The notes: generated by a model not told the origin, from the letters alone. Positions 28,261 through 38,278 are shown, counted from the first letter of the stretch. The stretch is DNA of 64,000 nt from Celeribacter baekdonensis (GCF_900102315.1 NZ_FNBL01000007.1:1-64000), one strand, 5' to 3'. Numbers and translations: made by a program.

Positions 28261-28947
28261 TTACCCTTTCGGCGCAAGCAATTTGAGCGCCGCACGGATC
28301 AGCGTGGAGGTGTCGGCGTCCGGCGCATCTTGGGCGGATTGCGCCACGGCTTGAACCGCATCTGAGGGCGAATACCCGAGGTTTTGCAGCGCCGACATCG
28401 CCTCGGCCTCAGAGGAGGCATTGGGTTTTGGCACTGGGGCGTTGGCAACGCGGGGTTTCGGCGCGGGTGCGTCGGTCTCGATCACCTCGTCCACTTGGGG
28501 CGCCTCGGCCAAACTCTTGGCCAATGTACCGCCCATCGCCATGACGGCGGGGGCTTTGTCTTTCAATTCATTGACCACACGCTGCGCGATCTTCGGCCCG
28601 ACGCCGGGCGCGGCCTTGACCGCGTTCCAATCGCCCAAGGCAATCGCGCGCCCCGTCGCCTCGGGACCAAGCGTGCCCAACACCGCCATCGCGGCCTTTG
28701 ACCCGATGCCCTGAACCGAGATCAACAACCGATACCATTCCTTTTCCAACAGTGAGGAAAAGCCGAACAGTTGCATCAGATCTTCGCGCACCAACATGTC
28801 GGTATAGAGCGACACGGGCGCGCCCCGCCCCGGCAGGCTCATCCGGGTGCGTTCGTTGATATGGACGATATAACCGACACCGCGCACGTCGATCATCACG
28901 TGATCCGTGCCGATATAGTCGATGACGCCTGTTAATTTACCAATCAT
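28261..28947 (-). CDS. ruvA: Holliday junction DNA-binding protein RuvA
   Basis: Tetrameric junction-binding partner of RuvB (228 aa). It has an N-terminal OB fold ([20 protein letters not shown]), two helix-hairpin-helix motifs ([35 protein letters not shown]) and a C-terminal RuvB-binding three-helix domain (about 180-228). The linker between them is longer and Pro/Ala-rich. ATG 28947 overlaps the ruvC stop by 4 bp; the longer frame (to 29268) is an artefact of reading through ruvC. Confidence 0.96.
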   Translation of the reverse strand: MIGKLTGVIDYIGTDHVMIDVRGVGYIVHINERTRMSLPGRGAPVSLYTDMLVREDLMQLFGFSSLLEKEWYRLLISVQGIGSKAAMAVLGTLGPEATGRAIALGDWNAVKAAPGVGPKIAQRVVNELKDKAPAVMAMGGTLAKSLAEAPQVDEVIETDAPAPKPRVANAPVPKPNASSEAEAMSALQNLGYSPSDAVQAVAQSAQDAPDADTSTLIRAALKLLAPKG

Positions 28948-29453
28948 GCTGAGGCCCTTTTGACCGCATCCGCAAGGCGGGAATTTGAACGTGCATGGAA
29001 AGAATGACAGATTGCAATAGCCAGCGCATCCACCGCATCGGCCCCCGCCAGCTTTGCACCGGGCAATTGCAGCTTGATCATATGCTCGACCTGTTGCTTG
29101 GCGGCGTGGCCGACGCCAACCACCGCCTTTTTCACCGCATTCGGGGCATATTCCCCGATCGGAAGACCTGCGCGCGCCGGGGCCAAAAGCGCCACGGCGC
29201 GGGCTTGGCCGAGTTTGAGCGTGGCAACAGCGTCTTTGTTCACGAATGTCTGCTCCACAGCGGCGCAATCGGGCGCGTAGGTAGCGACCACATCGGTGAG
29301 TTGATCAAACAGCGACAAAAGCCGGGTCGCGAGATCGTCGGTGGCCAAGGAATGACAAATGCCATTGGCCACATGGCTGATGCGCGAGCCTTGAACATCA
29401 ATGATGCCCCAGCCCATATTGCGCAGCCCCGGGTCGATGCCCATCACTCGCAT
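28944..29453 (-). CDS. ruvC: Holliday junction resolvase RuvC
   Basis: Endonuclease that cleaves Holliday junctions (169 aa). The RNase H-like fold opens with [18 protein letters not shown] (first catalytic Asp at residue 7). [20 protein letters not shown] carries the Glu near 67, and a C-terminal acidic pair lies in [15 protein letters not shown]. No GTTC-N7-GTTC LexA box was seen upstream. First gene of ruvCAB. Confidence 0.97.
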   Translation of the reverse strand: MRVMGIDPGLRNMGWGIIDVQGSRISHVANGICHSLATDDLATRLLSLFDQLTDVVATYAPDCAAVEQTFVNKDAVATLKLGQARAVALLAPARAGLPIGEYAPNAVKKAVVGVGHAAKQQVEHMIKLQLPGAKLAGADAVDALAIAICHSFHARSNSRLADAVKRASA

Positions 29454-29605
29454 TGCTTCATCCTGCTCTTTTGTTTTTGGTTAAAGGAGGGTTAGCACGA
29501 AACAAGAACATTTGCCAAGGCAAAGCTGTCTGTGAGGGCTGATTGGTCCGCGCGTTGGGGAGATGGCACAACCGCTCTGTGTGGGATCAAAGCGTGAGAT
29601 CAAAC

Positions 29606-29645
29606 ATGTGAAAACCCGCACCGGAGGGGGGTGCGGGTTTTGACG
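29606..29645. terminator. Rho-independent terminator
   Basis: AAAACCCGCACC pairs with GGTGCGGGTTTT at 29611-29642, with A and T runs on both flanks. It lies downstream of the 29710-30057 gene (minus strand), which implies that ruvC has its own promoter in 29454-29605. Confidence 0.8.
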
Positions 29646-29709
29646 TGGATGGGACATAAGGCGGCGCATTGGGGAAACAGCCGCATTTAGGCCCCGGAAT
29701 ATCTTTGCT

Positions 29710-30057
29710 TTAGCGCAGCAACATCTTGCCCTGCAGCGCGAGCCAGACCGTGATCGGATCTGCGGCCATGACCCATGCGCCCGCTTGTTCGATCACCGTG
29801 CCAGAGGCAAGATCGTTGACGCGGTTGGTGTAGGTGGCCCCGCCAAGCGTTGCATAAAGCACCGCCTTGAAAGCGATCACACCGCCAAGGGCAAAAAAAG
29901 CAAGGTGCAAAGGACGGCGCATGCCGCGGCGACGCGGACGTGCGATGATCAGGCCATCTTGGTTAACGGAATACACGACACCATGGCTGAGGGCACGACG
30001 GCGCGCCTCGATTTTGGTGACTCTTTTCTCTAATTGCTGCGAACCGGCGTAAGCCAT
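29710..30057 (-). CDS. Small membrane-anchored hypothetical protein
   Basis: A 115-aa protein with a basic cytoplasmic N-terminus (QQLEKRVTKIEARRRALSHG, coiled-coil-like), the PRRRGMRRP basic patch and one membrane segment (about 56-75, LAFFALGGVIAFKAVLYATL). A tail of about 40 residues follows. ATG 30057 follows a strong GAGGAGG site. No family is recognised. It is monocistronic and has a terminator. Confidence 0.75.
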   Translation of the reverse strand: MAYAGSQQLEKRVTKIEARRRALSHGVVYSVNQDGLIIARPRRRGMRRPLHLAFFALGGVIAFKAVLYATLGGATYTNRVNDLASGTVIEQAGAWVMAADPITVWLALQGKMLLR

Positions 30058-30171
30058 GGCAGCCTCCTCATACATCGGCCCCCACCGACAATGACAAGAT
30101 TGCGGCGAAATGTGGCGAAAATGGGGCAGGATGTCCCAAAACAGGCAAAACCATGGCTTTTCCCGCTATTT

Positions 30172-31044
30172 TTAGGAAACGCGCGCCATAGTCAGTGTCG
30201 TCCAGTCAACAATCTCTGTGCGATCCACAAGATTAAATCCAGAGCGTGTATAAACCGAAATCACGTCATCGGCCTGCGGATTGAGAATCCCCGAGAGAAT
30301 CACATAGCCACCGGGCTGAACATGGGCCGCCATATCGGGCGCGAGGGCCACAAGCGGACCTTTGAGGATATTGGCAAAGACCAAATCAAAGGGCGCGGCC
30401 TCGGCCAGGTCTTTATGGTTAAAGCCCGCCGCCTCAAGACACAGAACACGCCCCGTCAGATCATTGGCATCGACATTACTTTGCGCCACATCGACGGCCA
30501 CTTCGTCAATGTCAGAGGCCAAGACCACCTTGTCCGACACTTTGGCCGCAGCCATCCCCAACACGGCGGTGCCACAGCCAATGTCGGCGACGTTGTCAAA
30601 ACGCTTACCCGCGTCCAGCAAGGCATCGAGTGCACGCAGACAGCCCAGAGTGGTGCCGTGATGTCCAGTGCCAAAGGCCATCGCCGCCTCGATCAAAAGG
30701 CCGATCTTGCCCTCGGGCAATTTATCGGCGTCATGGCCGCCATAGACGAAAAACCGTCCCGCCTCGACCGGCGACAGATCCCGGCGCACTTTCGCGACCC
30801 AATCTGTGTCCGGCACCTCAGAGATGATAAAATCCCGTGCGCCGTGCATTTTGGCCAAAAGCGCCAGTTCGATGTCATCGGGGGCGTCGGTGAAATAGGC
30901 CGCGACCTCCCAAAGCCCTGAGCCGTCTTCCATTTCAAACACGCCCACGCCGGTCGGCTCCGGCATAATGGTCTCAAGCGCCTCGCCCAAGGCATCGGCT
31001 TTGGCTTTGGCGTCGGTTTTGGTAAAGGCGGTGTAAGTGGTCAT
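30172..31044 (-). CDS. prmA: Ribosomal protein L11 methyltransferase PrmA
   Basis: SAM-dependent methyltransferase that modifies ribosomal protein L11. From ATG 31044 (290 aa) it has an N-terminal substrate-recognition region and a class I fold. MAFGTGHHGTTLGCLRAL precedes the SAM motif DIGCGTAVLGMAAAKV near residue 160, and the catalytic-loop motif FANILKGPLVAL lies near 230. The frame extends to 31200, but no start site supports that; ATG 31047 is also possible. Confidence 0.93.
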   Translation of the reverse strand: MTTYTAFTKTDAKAKADALGEALETIMPEPTGVGVFEMEDGSGLWEVAAYFTDAPDDIELALLAKMHGARDFIISEVPDTDWVAKVRRDLSPVEAGRFFVYGGHDADKLPEGKIGLLIEAAMAFGTGHHGTTLGCLRALDALLDAGKRFDNVADIGCGTAVLGMAAAKVSDKVVLASDIDEVAVDVAQSNVDANDLTGRVLCLEAAGFNHKDLAEAAPFDLVFANILKGPLVALAPDMAAHVQPGGYVILSGILNPQADDVISVYTRSGFNLVDRTEIVDWTTLTMARVS

Positions 31045-31460
31045 CATGGCTCTCCGGTTGGCTTGATCCCGGTGTAACGCGTTTGGGACAGCCCGTGTTG
31101 ATTGTTTTTCTGAACATCCGTTCCCGTGGCAGGGGACGGCAAAAGTGAGCGCCGTGCCCGGCGTTCTGACCGCTTTAGGTCGAAGTTTCTGACGACTCAA
31201 GGGTTGGGAGAGCGATAACTGCGCGCAACAAAAGACACACCTTTGCTATAGCTTTACGCACCCACCTTATTCTTTGGCATTTCCACAACAAAACAGCCCC
31301 TTATTTACAGTTTTCGTCGCCAAAATTGCAGCTCTGCCTTGACCAAGACCAAAGGGAAGCAGATCGTCATCACAGCTTCCTACCTGTTTCATAGTGATCC
31401 TCGCGTACCTGTATTCAAGACACGTGTTTCGGCTGTCCACATTTAAATCAGGCTAAAGCC
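31045..31460. other. Gene-free stretch upstream of prmA
   Basis: No convincing gene is seen. The right half is clearly richer in A+T than its surroundings. It holds an inverted repeat GGAAGC / GCTTCC (31355-31360 and 31375-31380) and an ACACGTGT palindrome near 31421. It presumably contains the divergent promoters for prmA and the next small gene. Confidence 0.5.
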
Positions 31461-31853
31461 ATGCTCTCCCATGTTCCATATTCCCGGCGCTACGTCGCCG
31501 TTCCCTATTTCACGTTCGCATTTTTGATCGGCTTCCTTGCTTGGCAAATTTGCGTCAAACTTGGCCTCTCGCTTAGAGATGATCCGATCGTGCTTTTAAG
31601 ACTTTTCGCCCAAACGTTGATCTGGGGATGTCTGGTCTATGCGCTCGCGGCAACGGCGCTGTTGAGCGCTGTGGTTTGGACACTCTCCACCCGGCTTGAT
31701 TTCAGCCTGCAGCGCAAAAAACAACAGATGAAACTCAGCTTGGTTTTTTTCATCGGCGGGATTTGCCTTTCCGTTTTCGGGATTGTCATGAACCTGACAG
31801 ACACCCCGCCTTTGGACGCCCTGTATATCCCGCTGCACCGTCTGGATCTGTAA
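31461..31853 (+). CDS. Hypothetical small membrane protein
   Basis: A 130-aa frame with three predicted membrane segments (about 14-34, 48-72 and 93-112), a short cytoplasmic basic loop (STRLDFSLQRKKQQMK) and no family resemblance that I can name. The hydrophobic pattern argues for a real protein. The ribosome site is weak, and the upstream 260 bp are A+T-rich compared with the neighbours, which may mean recent acquisition. It is isolated between two minus-strand genes. Confidence 0.5.
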   Translation: MLSHVPYSRRYVAVPYFTFAFLIGFLAWQICVKLGLSLRDDPIVLLRLFAQTLIWGCLVYALAATALLSAVVWTLSTRLDFSLQRKKQQMKLSLVFFIGGICLSVFGIVMNLTDTPPLDALYIPLHRLDL

Positions 31854-31900
31854 GCGGCGGGCGGTAGGCGCAGGGGGCCATAAACGCAGGAGGCCGTGGG

Positions 31901-32566
31901 TTACGACAGACCCGCATCCACCCCGACACCGATAGGACAGCTCACGCCTGTTCCGCCGATCCCGCAATAGCCTTGCGGATTTTTGGCGAGATACTGTTGA
32001 TGATAGGCTTCGGCATAATAAAACGCCCCCGCAGGCGACACTTCCGTCGTGATCGCGCCAAACCCCTTGTCCTGCAACAACACATTGTAGCCCGCAAGGC
32101 TCGTCTCGGCGGCGTGATATTGGTCAGGCGTGGTGTAATAAATGCCAGACCGATATTGCGTACCCCGATCATTGCCTTGGCGCATCCCCTGAGTCGGATC
32201 GTGATTTTCCCAAAACACCGAAAGCAGCGCCTCAAAGCTGATCTTGGTGGGATCATAGACCACACGCACCACCTCGTTATGACCGGTTTTGCCGGAACAG
32301 ACCTCTTCATATGTCGGGTTGGGCGTATAGCCCGCACTGTAGCCCACGGCGGTGTTGATCACCCCCGGCACCTGCCAAAAAATGCGCTCAACGCCCCAAA
32401 AACAGCCCATGCCAAACACCGCCTCTTCCTGCCCCGCAGCGAGAGGTTCGATCAAAGGACGGTGAAAAACGAAATGCTCTGTCGCTGTCGGGATCGGCGT
32501 CGAACGCCCGGCGAGCGCCTCATCAGGCCTAGGCATGGACAATTTCTTGGTCAGGGCACCGAACAT
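31901..32566 (-). CDS. msrA: Peptide methionine-S-sulfoxide reductase MsrA
   Basis: Repairs methionine-S-sulfoxide in proteins. In this 221-aa form the active site is [14 protein letters not shown] (Cys near residue 53). [20 protein letters not shown] and [20 protein letters not shown] follow, and resolving cysteines lie at the C-terminus ([12 protein letters not shown]). The 45-residue N-terminal extension before the catalytic domain is typical of the longer proteobacterial enzymes. Monocistronic. Confidence 0.96.
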   Translation of the reverse strand: MFGALTKKLSMPRPDEALAGRSTPIPTATEHFVFHRPLIEPLAAGQEEAVFGMGCFWGVERIFWQVPGVINTAVGYSAGYTPNPTYEEVCSGKTGHNEVVRVVYDPTKISFEALLSVFWENHDPTQGMRQGNDRGTQYRSGIYYTTPDQYHAAETSLAGYNVLLQDKGFGAITTEVSPAGAFYYAEAYHQQYLAKNPQGYCGIGGTGVSCPIGVGVDAGLS

Positions 32567-32673
32567 CGCACATCTCCATTTTTACCGTTTCATCCCGGAA
32601 TATAGGCCAAACCACGGATCAAACCAGAGCGAGAGTCACTCTGCCCAATCATTTGGCCGATCACTCTGCCAGA

Positions 32674-33915
32674 TCACTCAGCCGGTGTTGTTGCGCGCAC
32701 CACTGGCAAAAACCGCCATTCATTGCCCTTTTCGGGATGGCGCGGAATGAGCGATGCCAAGCCCAAAGACACCATCGCCATCGCAGCCGCCAAGATGAAC
32801 ACCGCGTCCGGCGAAACCACCCAAAGATAGCCCAAAAGCGCAGGCAAAAACACCGCGGCAATGTGGTTGATCGTAAAGGCCACGGCGGCAGTGGGCGCGA
32901 TATCTTGCGGGTCTGCGATTTTTTGGAAATAGGTTTTGAGCGCGAAGGCCAAGCCAAACAGCATATGATCAATGACATAAAGCGTCGCCGCGACCACCAC
33001 GCCCCAGCCCAGCCAATAGATGCCGCCATAGGCCAGAAACACCAAAGTCAGGCCGATATATTCAAACATCAACACGAAGCGTTCGCCTTTGCGAGCAACG
33101 ATTTGGCCCATGAACGGCGCGACCAGCATATTGGCAACAAAGTTGATCAAAAACAGCGCCGTGACCTGATGGACTTCAAAGCCGAATTTCTCGACCATCA
33201 TGAAAGCGGCGAAGACGACAAAAATCTGCCGCCGCGCGCCCGCCATGAATTGCAGCGCGTAATAGAGGCCGTAACGGCGTTTGAGCACGAAACTTTTGGT
33301 TTGCGGATGCGGTGCTTGAAATTGCGGATAGGCAAGAAAGGCGAACACTGCGACCACCGCCGTGAACCCGCCCGACACCATGTAGACAAAGCCATAGGAC
33401 AGATCGAAGCTCTTCCATGTCACCACCAAAAGCCCGTAGGCCACCAATGAGGCCGCAGACCCCGCCGCCACAAGCCGCCCGATCACGATCGGCGCGCGCT
33501 CTTTCGAGAGCCATTGCAGTTGCAACGATTGGTTCACGGTCTCAAAATAGTGAAAGCCGATGGATGACAACATGGTGATGGTCAAAATCCCGCCCAAGGA
33601 GGGGAAAAACGCCGTCACAGCCGTGGCCACGCCCAAAAGCAAAAGTGCCGCAATCCCCAACACCTGTTCGCGGATGAACATGATCAAGGCGATCACGCCG
33701 ATGGCCAAAAATCCGGGAATTTCGCGCACCGAATGCAACCATCCGATTTCCACCCCGGTGAACCCGGCCGCCTCGATGACAAAGTTATTGAGCAGCGCAT
33801 TCCATGTGGCAAAAGCCACCGGCATGGCGAAAGCCATAAGGAACAACAGCGATTCGGGCCTGCGCCAGAGCGGCAGCGACCCGGTTTCAGAGAGGGGGAT
33901 CGGCATTTTTTTCAT
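32674..33915 (-). CDS. Major facilitator superfamily permease
   Basis: Twelve-segment transporter of 413 aa with no soluble domain. The loop between segments two and three reads VREIPGFLAIGVIALIMF rather than the classic GxxxDRxGR. It has a cytoplasmic central loop (about 200-220) and a charged C-terminal tail. It looks like an uncharacterised MFS branch; substrate unknown. Imperfect TCACTCTGCC-like repeats lie just past its stop. Confidence 0.82.
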   Translation of the reverse strand: MKKMPIPLSETGSLPLWRRPESLLFLMAFAMPVAFATWNALLNNFVIEAAGFTGVEIGWLHSVREIPGFLAIGVIALIMFIREQVLGIAALLLLGVATAVTAFFPSLGGILTITMLSSIGFHYFETVNQSLQLQWLSKERAPIVIGRLVAAGSAASLVAYGLLVVTWKSFDLSYGFVYMVSGGFTAVVAVFAFLAYPQFQAPHPQTKSFVLKRRYGLYYALQFMAGARRQIFVVFAAFMMVEKFGFEVHQVTALFLINFVANMLVAPFMGQIVARKGERFVLMFEYIGLTLVFLAYGGIYWLGWGVVVAATLYVIDHMLFGLAFALKTYFQKIADPQDIAPTAAVAFTINHIAAVFLPALLGYLWVVSPDAVFILAAAMAMVSLGLASLIPRHPEKGNEWRFLPVVRATTPAE

Positions 33916-34039
33916 CCCATTCTCTTACGGCGCGGTTTGGGTTTTGGATAGCTAGAATTCTTGCACACCCCCCTACGCGCCCACAGGCTCCCTTAGCAAA
34001 GCCAAAGAGGTTCAGATGCATTCAAACATGCGAAACCAT

Positions 34040-34053
34040 GTGATTTAGATCAA
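34040..34053. promoter_or_regulatory. FNR/FnrL-type site before the sulfur transporter
   Basis: GTGATttagATCAA matches the TTGAT-N4-ATCAA pattern at 9 of 10 positions. Its centre is 30 bp upstream of a TAAACT -10-like hexamer (34074-34079), close to class II activator geometry. Confidence 0.5.
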
Positions 34054-34113
34054 GGCACGCCCCTGCCCTGCCTCTAAACTCAGTCAAATTTCGCGCGCGA
34101 GGAGAGCAACACC

Positions 34114-35193
34114 ATGGACATTCTGGCCCTTGTCGAACGGATCGGCGAAAGCCCAACCGCAGCACTATTTGGCCTGATCACTGGCCTCATTTTTGGCGTC
34201 TCAGCGCAGAGATCGCAGTTTTGCCTGCGTGCCGCGACGGTCGAATTCGCCCATGGCAAAGGCATCGACGGCAAGCTTGGGTCAAAGGTGGCCGTTTGGC
34301 TTTTGACCCTCTCGACCGCCATCGTTTGGGTGCAGGGCGCGCAAATGCTGGGCCTGTTTCGCGCCTCTGATGCGCGCATCATGGCCGTGCCCGGATCATG
34401 GTCCGGGGCCGTCATCGGCGGGTTGATGTTTGGCGCAGGCATGGTGTTGTCGCGCGGCTGTTCGGGCAGGCTTTTGGTCCTGGCCTCCACCGGCAACCTG
34501 CGCTCTGTCGTCTCCGGCCTGATCTTTGCCGTCACCGCCCAAATGAGCCTCCACGGCATCCTCGCGCCATACCGTGACAGATTGGCCAGCCTGTCGATCA
34601 CGCCCGGCGGAGAAAACATCAACCTTTTGAACGCATTGCACCTGCCTTCAGGCACAGGACTGGTGCTTGGCCTGGCCTTCGCCGCCCTCGCGTTATACCT
34701 CGCCGCCCGCCATCAGATCGGGCCAAAGACGTGGATTTTCGCCTCCGGTGTCGGCTTTTCTGTCGCGGTCGGCTGGGTGCTCACATGGTCCCTGGCACAA
34801 ATCGCCTTTGATCCGGTGCCCGTCACCTCGGCCACATTTTCCGGGCCCTCCGCCAACACGCTGATGTTTTTCCTGGACCGAGGCGCGGTGTTGGAATTTG
34901 ACGTCGGCCTCGTCCCTGGCGTGGTGCTTGGGGCGTTTTTGGCCTCGATGATCTCGGGCGAATTCCGTTGGCAGAGCTTTGAGTCCGTCCCCGTCATGCG
35001 CAAGTCGATGATGGGCGCGGCGCTGATGGGCTTTGGCGCCATGCTTGCCGGCGGCTGCGCCATCGGCAATGGCGTCACGGGCGGATCGGTCTTTGCCGCA
35101 ACGGCATGGCTGGCGCTCGTGAGCATGTGGGCTGGCGCGATCGCCACGACGCTCGTGTTTGACCGCCAAGCGAATCCGGCGCTGGCCTGCTAA
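34114..35193 (+). CDS. YeeE/YedE (TsuA-like) sulfur-compound transporter
   Basis: Inner-membrane protein of the Sulf_transp/DUF395 family (359 aa, about nine segments). The family's related protein TsuA imports thiosulfate. Conserved cysteine-bearing motifs are all visible: SAQRSQFCLRAATVEF (near 30-45), GAGMVLSRGCSGRLLVLAS (near 108-126) and MLAGGCAIGNGVTGGSVFA (near 310-328). Together they form the persulfide-relay cysteines in TsuA. A good GAGGAG site precedes ATG. An FNR-like box lies 61 bp upstream. Confidence 0.88.
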   Translation: MDILALVERIGESPTAALFGLITGLIFGVSAQRSQFCLRAATVEFAHGKGIDGKLGSKVAVWLLTLSTAIVWVQGAQMLGLFRASDARIMAVPGSWSGAVIGGLMFGAGMVLSRGCSGRLLVLASTGNLRSVVSGLIFAVTAQMSLHGILAPYRDRLASLSITPGGENINLLNALHLPSGTGLVLGLAFAALALYLAARHQIGPKTWIFASGVGFSVAVGWVLTWSLAQIAFDPVPVTSATFSGPSANTLMFFLDRGAVLEFDVGLVPGVVLGAFLASMISGEFRWQSFESVPVMRKSMMGAALMGFGAMLAGGCAIGNGVTGGSVFAATAWLALVSMWAGAIATTLVFDRQANPALAC

Positions 35194-35202
35194 ACGCCGC
35201 CC

Positions 35203-35280
35203 CTTCTTTTGTCCGTCAATATCCTGGGGTGAATTGTGCCGCAGGCACAAGAGGGGCAAAGCCCCCTTGCGTGATCAACA
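35203..35280 (-). repeat. Dispersed repeat, copy B, with nested hairpins
   Basis: 35203-35229 is the inverted counterpart of 13764-13790 (24 of 27 identical by eye). It is followed by GTGCC/GGCAC (35236-35248) and AGGGG/CCCCT hairpins and a GGGGCAAAGCCCC motif. It lies between convergent genes and may serve as terminator for both. Confidence 0.6.
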
Positions 35281-35298
35281 TGGGGGGCAAAGCCCGCC

Positions 35299-37494
35299 TC
35301 ACCAAAACGACTGCGGGTCAATGTCGATCTGAAGCCGGATCGTGCTTGGCCATTTCACCTGCCCGACCCACGCGCTGATCGCCGCTTGCAACGGCACGGT
35401 TTTCTCCGCCTTGATCAACAACCGCACCCGATGTTTGCCGCGCACCCGCGCAATCGGTGCGGGCGCGGGGCCATAGAGTTGCGCGCCCGCGCGACTCAGC
35501 GGCGCGGCCATCCGCGCAAGATGATTGGCCACATCCATCACCTGCGCCACATCCGGCCCCGACAGGATAATACCCGCCATCCGACCATAGGGCGGCACCC
35601 CGGCCATTTTGCGCTCGGCCGCCTCGGCCCGCCAAAACCCTTCCTCATCGCCGGCAATGATCGCCCGGATCACCGGGTGTTCAGGCTGATAGGTTTGCAA
35701 CAAAGCCACGCCTTTTTTCGCCGCCCGCCCGGCGCGGCCCGCCACTTGCCGCATCAATTGAAACGTATGTTCGGCAGCGCGCAGGTCCGACCCTTGCAGC
35801 CCCAGATCGGCATCAATCACACCGACCAAGGTGAGGTTCGGAAAGTTATGACCTTTGGCAACGAGTTGCGTGCCAATGATGATGTCGGTGTCGCCCTGCG
35901 CGATTTGGCGGATCTGATCCTTGAGCGCGCGCGCCGAGGCGAAGAGATCGGAGGACAGCACCGCGCATTTGGCCTCCGGGAACCGCTCCGCCACCTCTTC
36001 GGCCAACCGTTCGACGCCGGGGCCAACCGGGGCCAATCGCCCCTCGACCTTGCAGGACGGACAGGCCGTGGGCATCGGTTTGGTTTCGCCGCATTGGTGG
36101 CACATCAGGCGGCCCAAAAACCGATGTTCAACCATCCGCGCATCGCAGTGATCACAGGCAATTTGGTGGCCACAGGCCCGGCAGATCGTCACCGGGGCAA
36201 AGCCACGCCGATTGAGGAACAACAGGCTTTGCTCGCCCAAGTCCATCCGTTTGCGCACAGAGCGCGCCAAAGCTTCGGAGATGAATTGTGTCGATGGAAG
36301 TTTCTCGCCCCGCATGTCCAAAGCGTGCATATCGGGCATCACCGCCGGGCCAAATCGGCTTTCAAGATCAAGGCGTTGGTATTTCCCCGCCTCAACATTG
36401 GCCCAGGTTTCAAGCGAGGGTGTGGCCGAGGCCAAAACCACGGCAGCGGAACACAAGGACGCGCGCAGCACCGCCATGTCGCGGGCGTTGTAAAGCACGC
36501 CGTCCTCTTGTTTATACGACCCGTCATGTTCCTCATCGACCACGATCAAACCGAGGTTTTGGAACGGCAAAAACAACGCAGACCGTGCGCCGATCACCAC
36601 TTGTGCGCCGCCAATCCCGACCATTTTCCACACCCGGCGGCGTTCGGTCATGGTCACACCGGAATGCCATTCGGCGGGGCGCGCGCCAAAACGGTCCTCG
36701 AAGCGGGTGAGAAATTCCGCCGTCAGGGCGATCTCGGGCAAAAGCACCAAAGCCTGACGGCCCTTGGCGAGACAGGCGGCGACGGCTTCCAAATAGACCT
36801 CGGTCTTGCCCGACCCGGTGACGCCCTTCAAAAGCGTGGTGGAATAGGCCTCGGCGGACACGGCTTTGCGCAGTGCCATGGCGGCCGAGGTTTGGGCGTC
36901 GGTCAAGTCTTTGCCGGGGGCACTCGCATCCAATCGCGGATAGGGCAGATCGCGCGGGCAATCCTCTTCGCGTACCGCCCCTGAGGGCACCATGCCTTTG
37001 ATCACCGAAGGCGTGACCCCCGCCGTTTCTGCCAATTCTTTCAAGGTGAAAGACAGCCCGCCGTATTCTTCTAATGTCTCAATCACCCGGGTGCGGGCTT
37101 CGGTTTCGCGCGGCGGGCGGCCCGTCCCACGCAGGTAAACCTTGCGCATCGACGGCGGGTTCATCAGTCCCGGCGCGCGGGTCGCAAGCCGCAGCATCGC
37201 GGTCATTGGTGTGAGCGTATAGGCGGCGGTCTTTTCCAAAAACTGCCGCATCTCATCGCGCATCGGCGCAACATCCAACACATGCGACACGGAACGGGCC
37301 TTTTTCAGGTCAAACCCACCGGCCCCAGGCCCCCAGACACAGCCCAACACTTTGCGCGGGCCAAGCGGCACTTCGACAAAGGCACCGCGCTCCACGCCGC
37401 CCTCGGGCGCCTTGTAATCAAGGAGCCGGTCAATCGGTTCGGTCGTCAACACCGCGACCAACGCGCCGCCAAGATACTGCTCTGCCTCATCCAT
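35299..37494 (-). CDS. priA: Primosomal replication restart helicase PriA
   Basis: Superfamily 2 helicase that rebuilds replisomes at stalled forks (731 aa). It has an N-terminal 3'-end-binding domain (about 10-105), a Walker A in LLKGVTGSGKTEVYLEAVA near 222 and DEEHDGSYKQEDG (DEEH box). The zinc region has eight cysteines in CRACGHQIACDHC, CHQCG and CPSCK. RDMAVLRASL and TQLVAKGHNFPNLTLVG motifs are also present. Ends near a dispersed repeat; the tal-like gene is divergent. Confidence 0.97.
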   Translation of the reverse strand: MDEAEQYLGGALVAVLTTEPIDRLLDYKAPEGGVERGAFVEVPLGPRKVLGCVWGPGAGGFDLKKARSVSHVLDVAPMRDEMRQFLEKTAAYTLTPMTAMLRLATRAPGLMNPPSMRKVYLRGTGRPPRETEARTRVIETLEEYGGLSFTLKELAETAGVTPSVIKGMVPSGAVREEDCPRDLPYPRLDASAPGKDLTDAQTSAAMALRKAVSAEAYSTTLLKGVTGSGKTEVYLEAVAACLAKGRQALVLLPEIALTAEFLTRFEDRFGARPAEWHSGVTMTERRRVWKMVGIGGAQVVIGARSALFLPFQNLGLIVVDEEHDGSYKQEDGVLYNARDMAVLRASLCSAAVVLASATPSLETWANVEAGKYQRLDLESRFGPAVMPDMHALDMRGEKLPSTQFISEALARSVRKRMDLGEQSLLFLNRRGFAPVTICRACGHQIACDHCDARMVEHRFLGRLMCHQCGETKPMPTACPSCKVEGRLAPVGPGVERLAEEVAERFPEAKCAVLSSDLFASARALKDQIRQIAQGDTDIIIGTQLVAKGHNFPNLTLVGVIDADLGLQGSDLRAAEHTFQLMRQVAGRAGRAAKKGVALLQTYQPEHPVIRAIIAGDEEGFWRAEAAERKMAGVPPYGRMAGIILSGPDVAQVMDVANHLARMAAPLSRAGAQLYGPAPAPIARVRGKHRVRLLIKAEKTVPLQAAISAWVGQVKWPSTIRLQIDIDPQSFW

Positions 37495-37603
37495 GAGAGA
37501 GTGATACGGCTTTTGACCGATCCTCGCCAGACCCCCTTTCTTAGAGCGCTAACATGCACTATGACTCCCCCGTAAATTCAGGCGCATGAAGAGGAGCCGC
37601 CCC

Positions 37604-38257
37604 ATGAAATTCTTTGTCGATACTGCAGATGTGGATGCAATCCGCGAACTCAACGACCTTGGCTTTGTGGACGGAGTCACCACCAACCCGTCGCTGATCA
37701 AGAAATCCGGTCGTGACATTTTGGAAGTGACCAAAGAGATTTGCGACTTGGTCGATGGTCCGGTGTCCGCCGAAGTGGTGGCGCTTGATTTCGACAGCAT
37801 GGTCGCCGAAGGCCGCAAACTGGCGACGATTGCCGACAATGTCGTGATCAAACTGCCGTTGACGCTCGACGGGCTGAAAGCCTGTAAATTGCTCTCTGGT
37901 GAGGGCCACAAAATCAACGTGACCCTGTGTTTCTCCGCCAACCAGGCCTTGCTCGCCGCCAAAGCGGGTGCGACCTATATTTCGCCCTTCATCGGGCGTC
38001 TCGATGACATCAACATCGACGGTTTGGAGCTGATCGAAGACATCCGCACGATCTATGACAACTATGGCTTTGAGACCGAAATCCTTGCGGCGTCGATCCG
38101 CACGGTGAACCATATCTCCGATTGCGCCAAAATCGGTGCCGACGTGATCACCGCCCCCGCGAATGTGATCAAAGCCATGGCCAACCATGTTTTGACCGAC
38201 AAGGGCCTTGAGCAATTCGTCAAAGACGCCAAAGACGCCGGGATCAAAATCGTCTGA
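37604..38257 (+). CDS. fsa: Transaldolase family protein, fructose-6-phosphate aldolase type
   Basis: Small class I aldolase of the MipB/TalC type (217 aa). [20 protein letters not shown] is the usual opening. The Schiff-base lysine is in [13 protein letters not shown] (near 83), and [15 protein letters not shown] and [12 protein letters not shown] follow. Whether it works as transaldolase or as fructose-6-phosphate aldolase cannot be decided here; many alphaproteobacterial members act as transaldolases. GAGGAG sits 8 nt before ATG 37604; the 37586 start is disfavoured. Confidence 0.93.
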   Translation: MKFFVDTADVDAIRELNDLGFVDGVTTNPSLIKKSGRDILEVTKEICDLVDGPVSAEVVALDFDSMVAEGRKLATIADNVVIKLPLTLDGLKACKLLSGEGHKINVTLCFSANQALLAAKAGATYISPFIGRLDDINIDGLELIEDIRTIYDNYGFETEILAASIRTVNHISDCAKIGADVITAPANVIKAMANHVLTDKGLEQFVKDAKDAGIKIV

Positions 38258-38278
38258 TCTCTTACATTTTGACGAAAG

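Noticed and set aside
29454-29605. A LexA (SOS) box before ruvC
   Set aside because: No GTTC-N7-GTTC was seen; only a TTTGCC-AA-GGCAAA palindrome at 29511-29524 of unknown meaning.
32641-32690. Imperfect TCACTCTGCC-like repeats after the MFS gene
   Set aside because: Copies are few, unequal and short; not convincing as an element.
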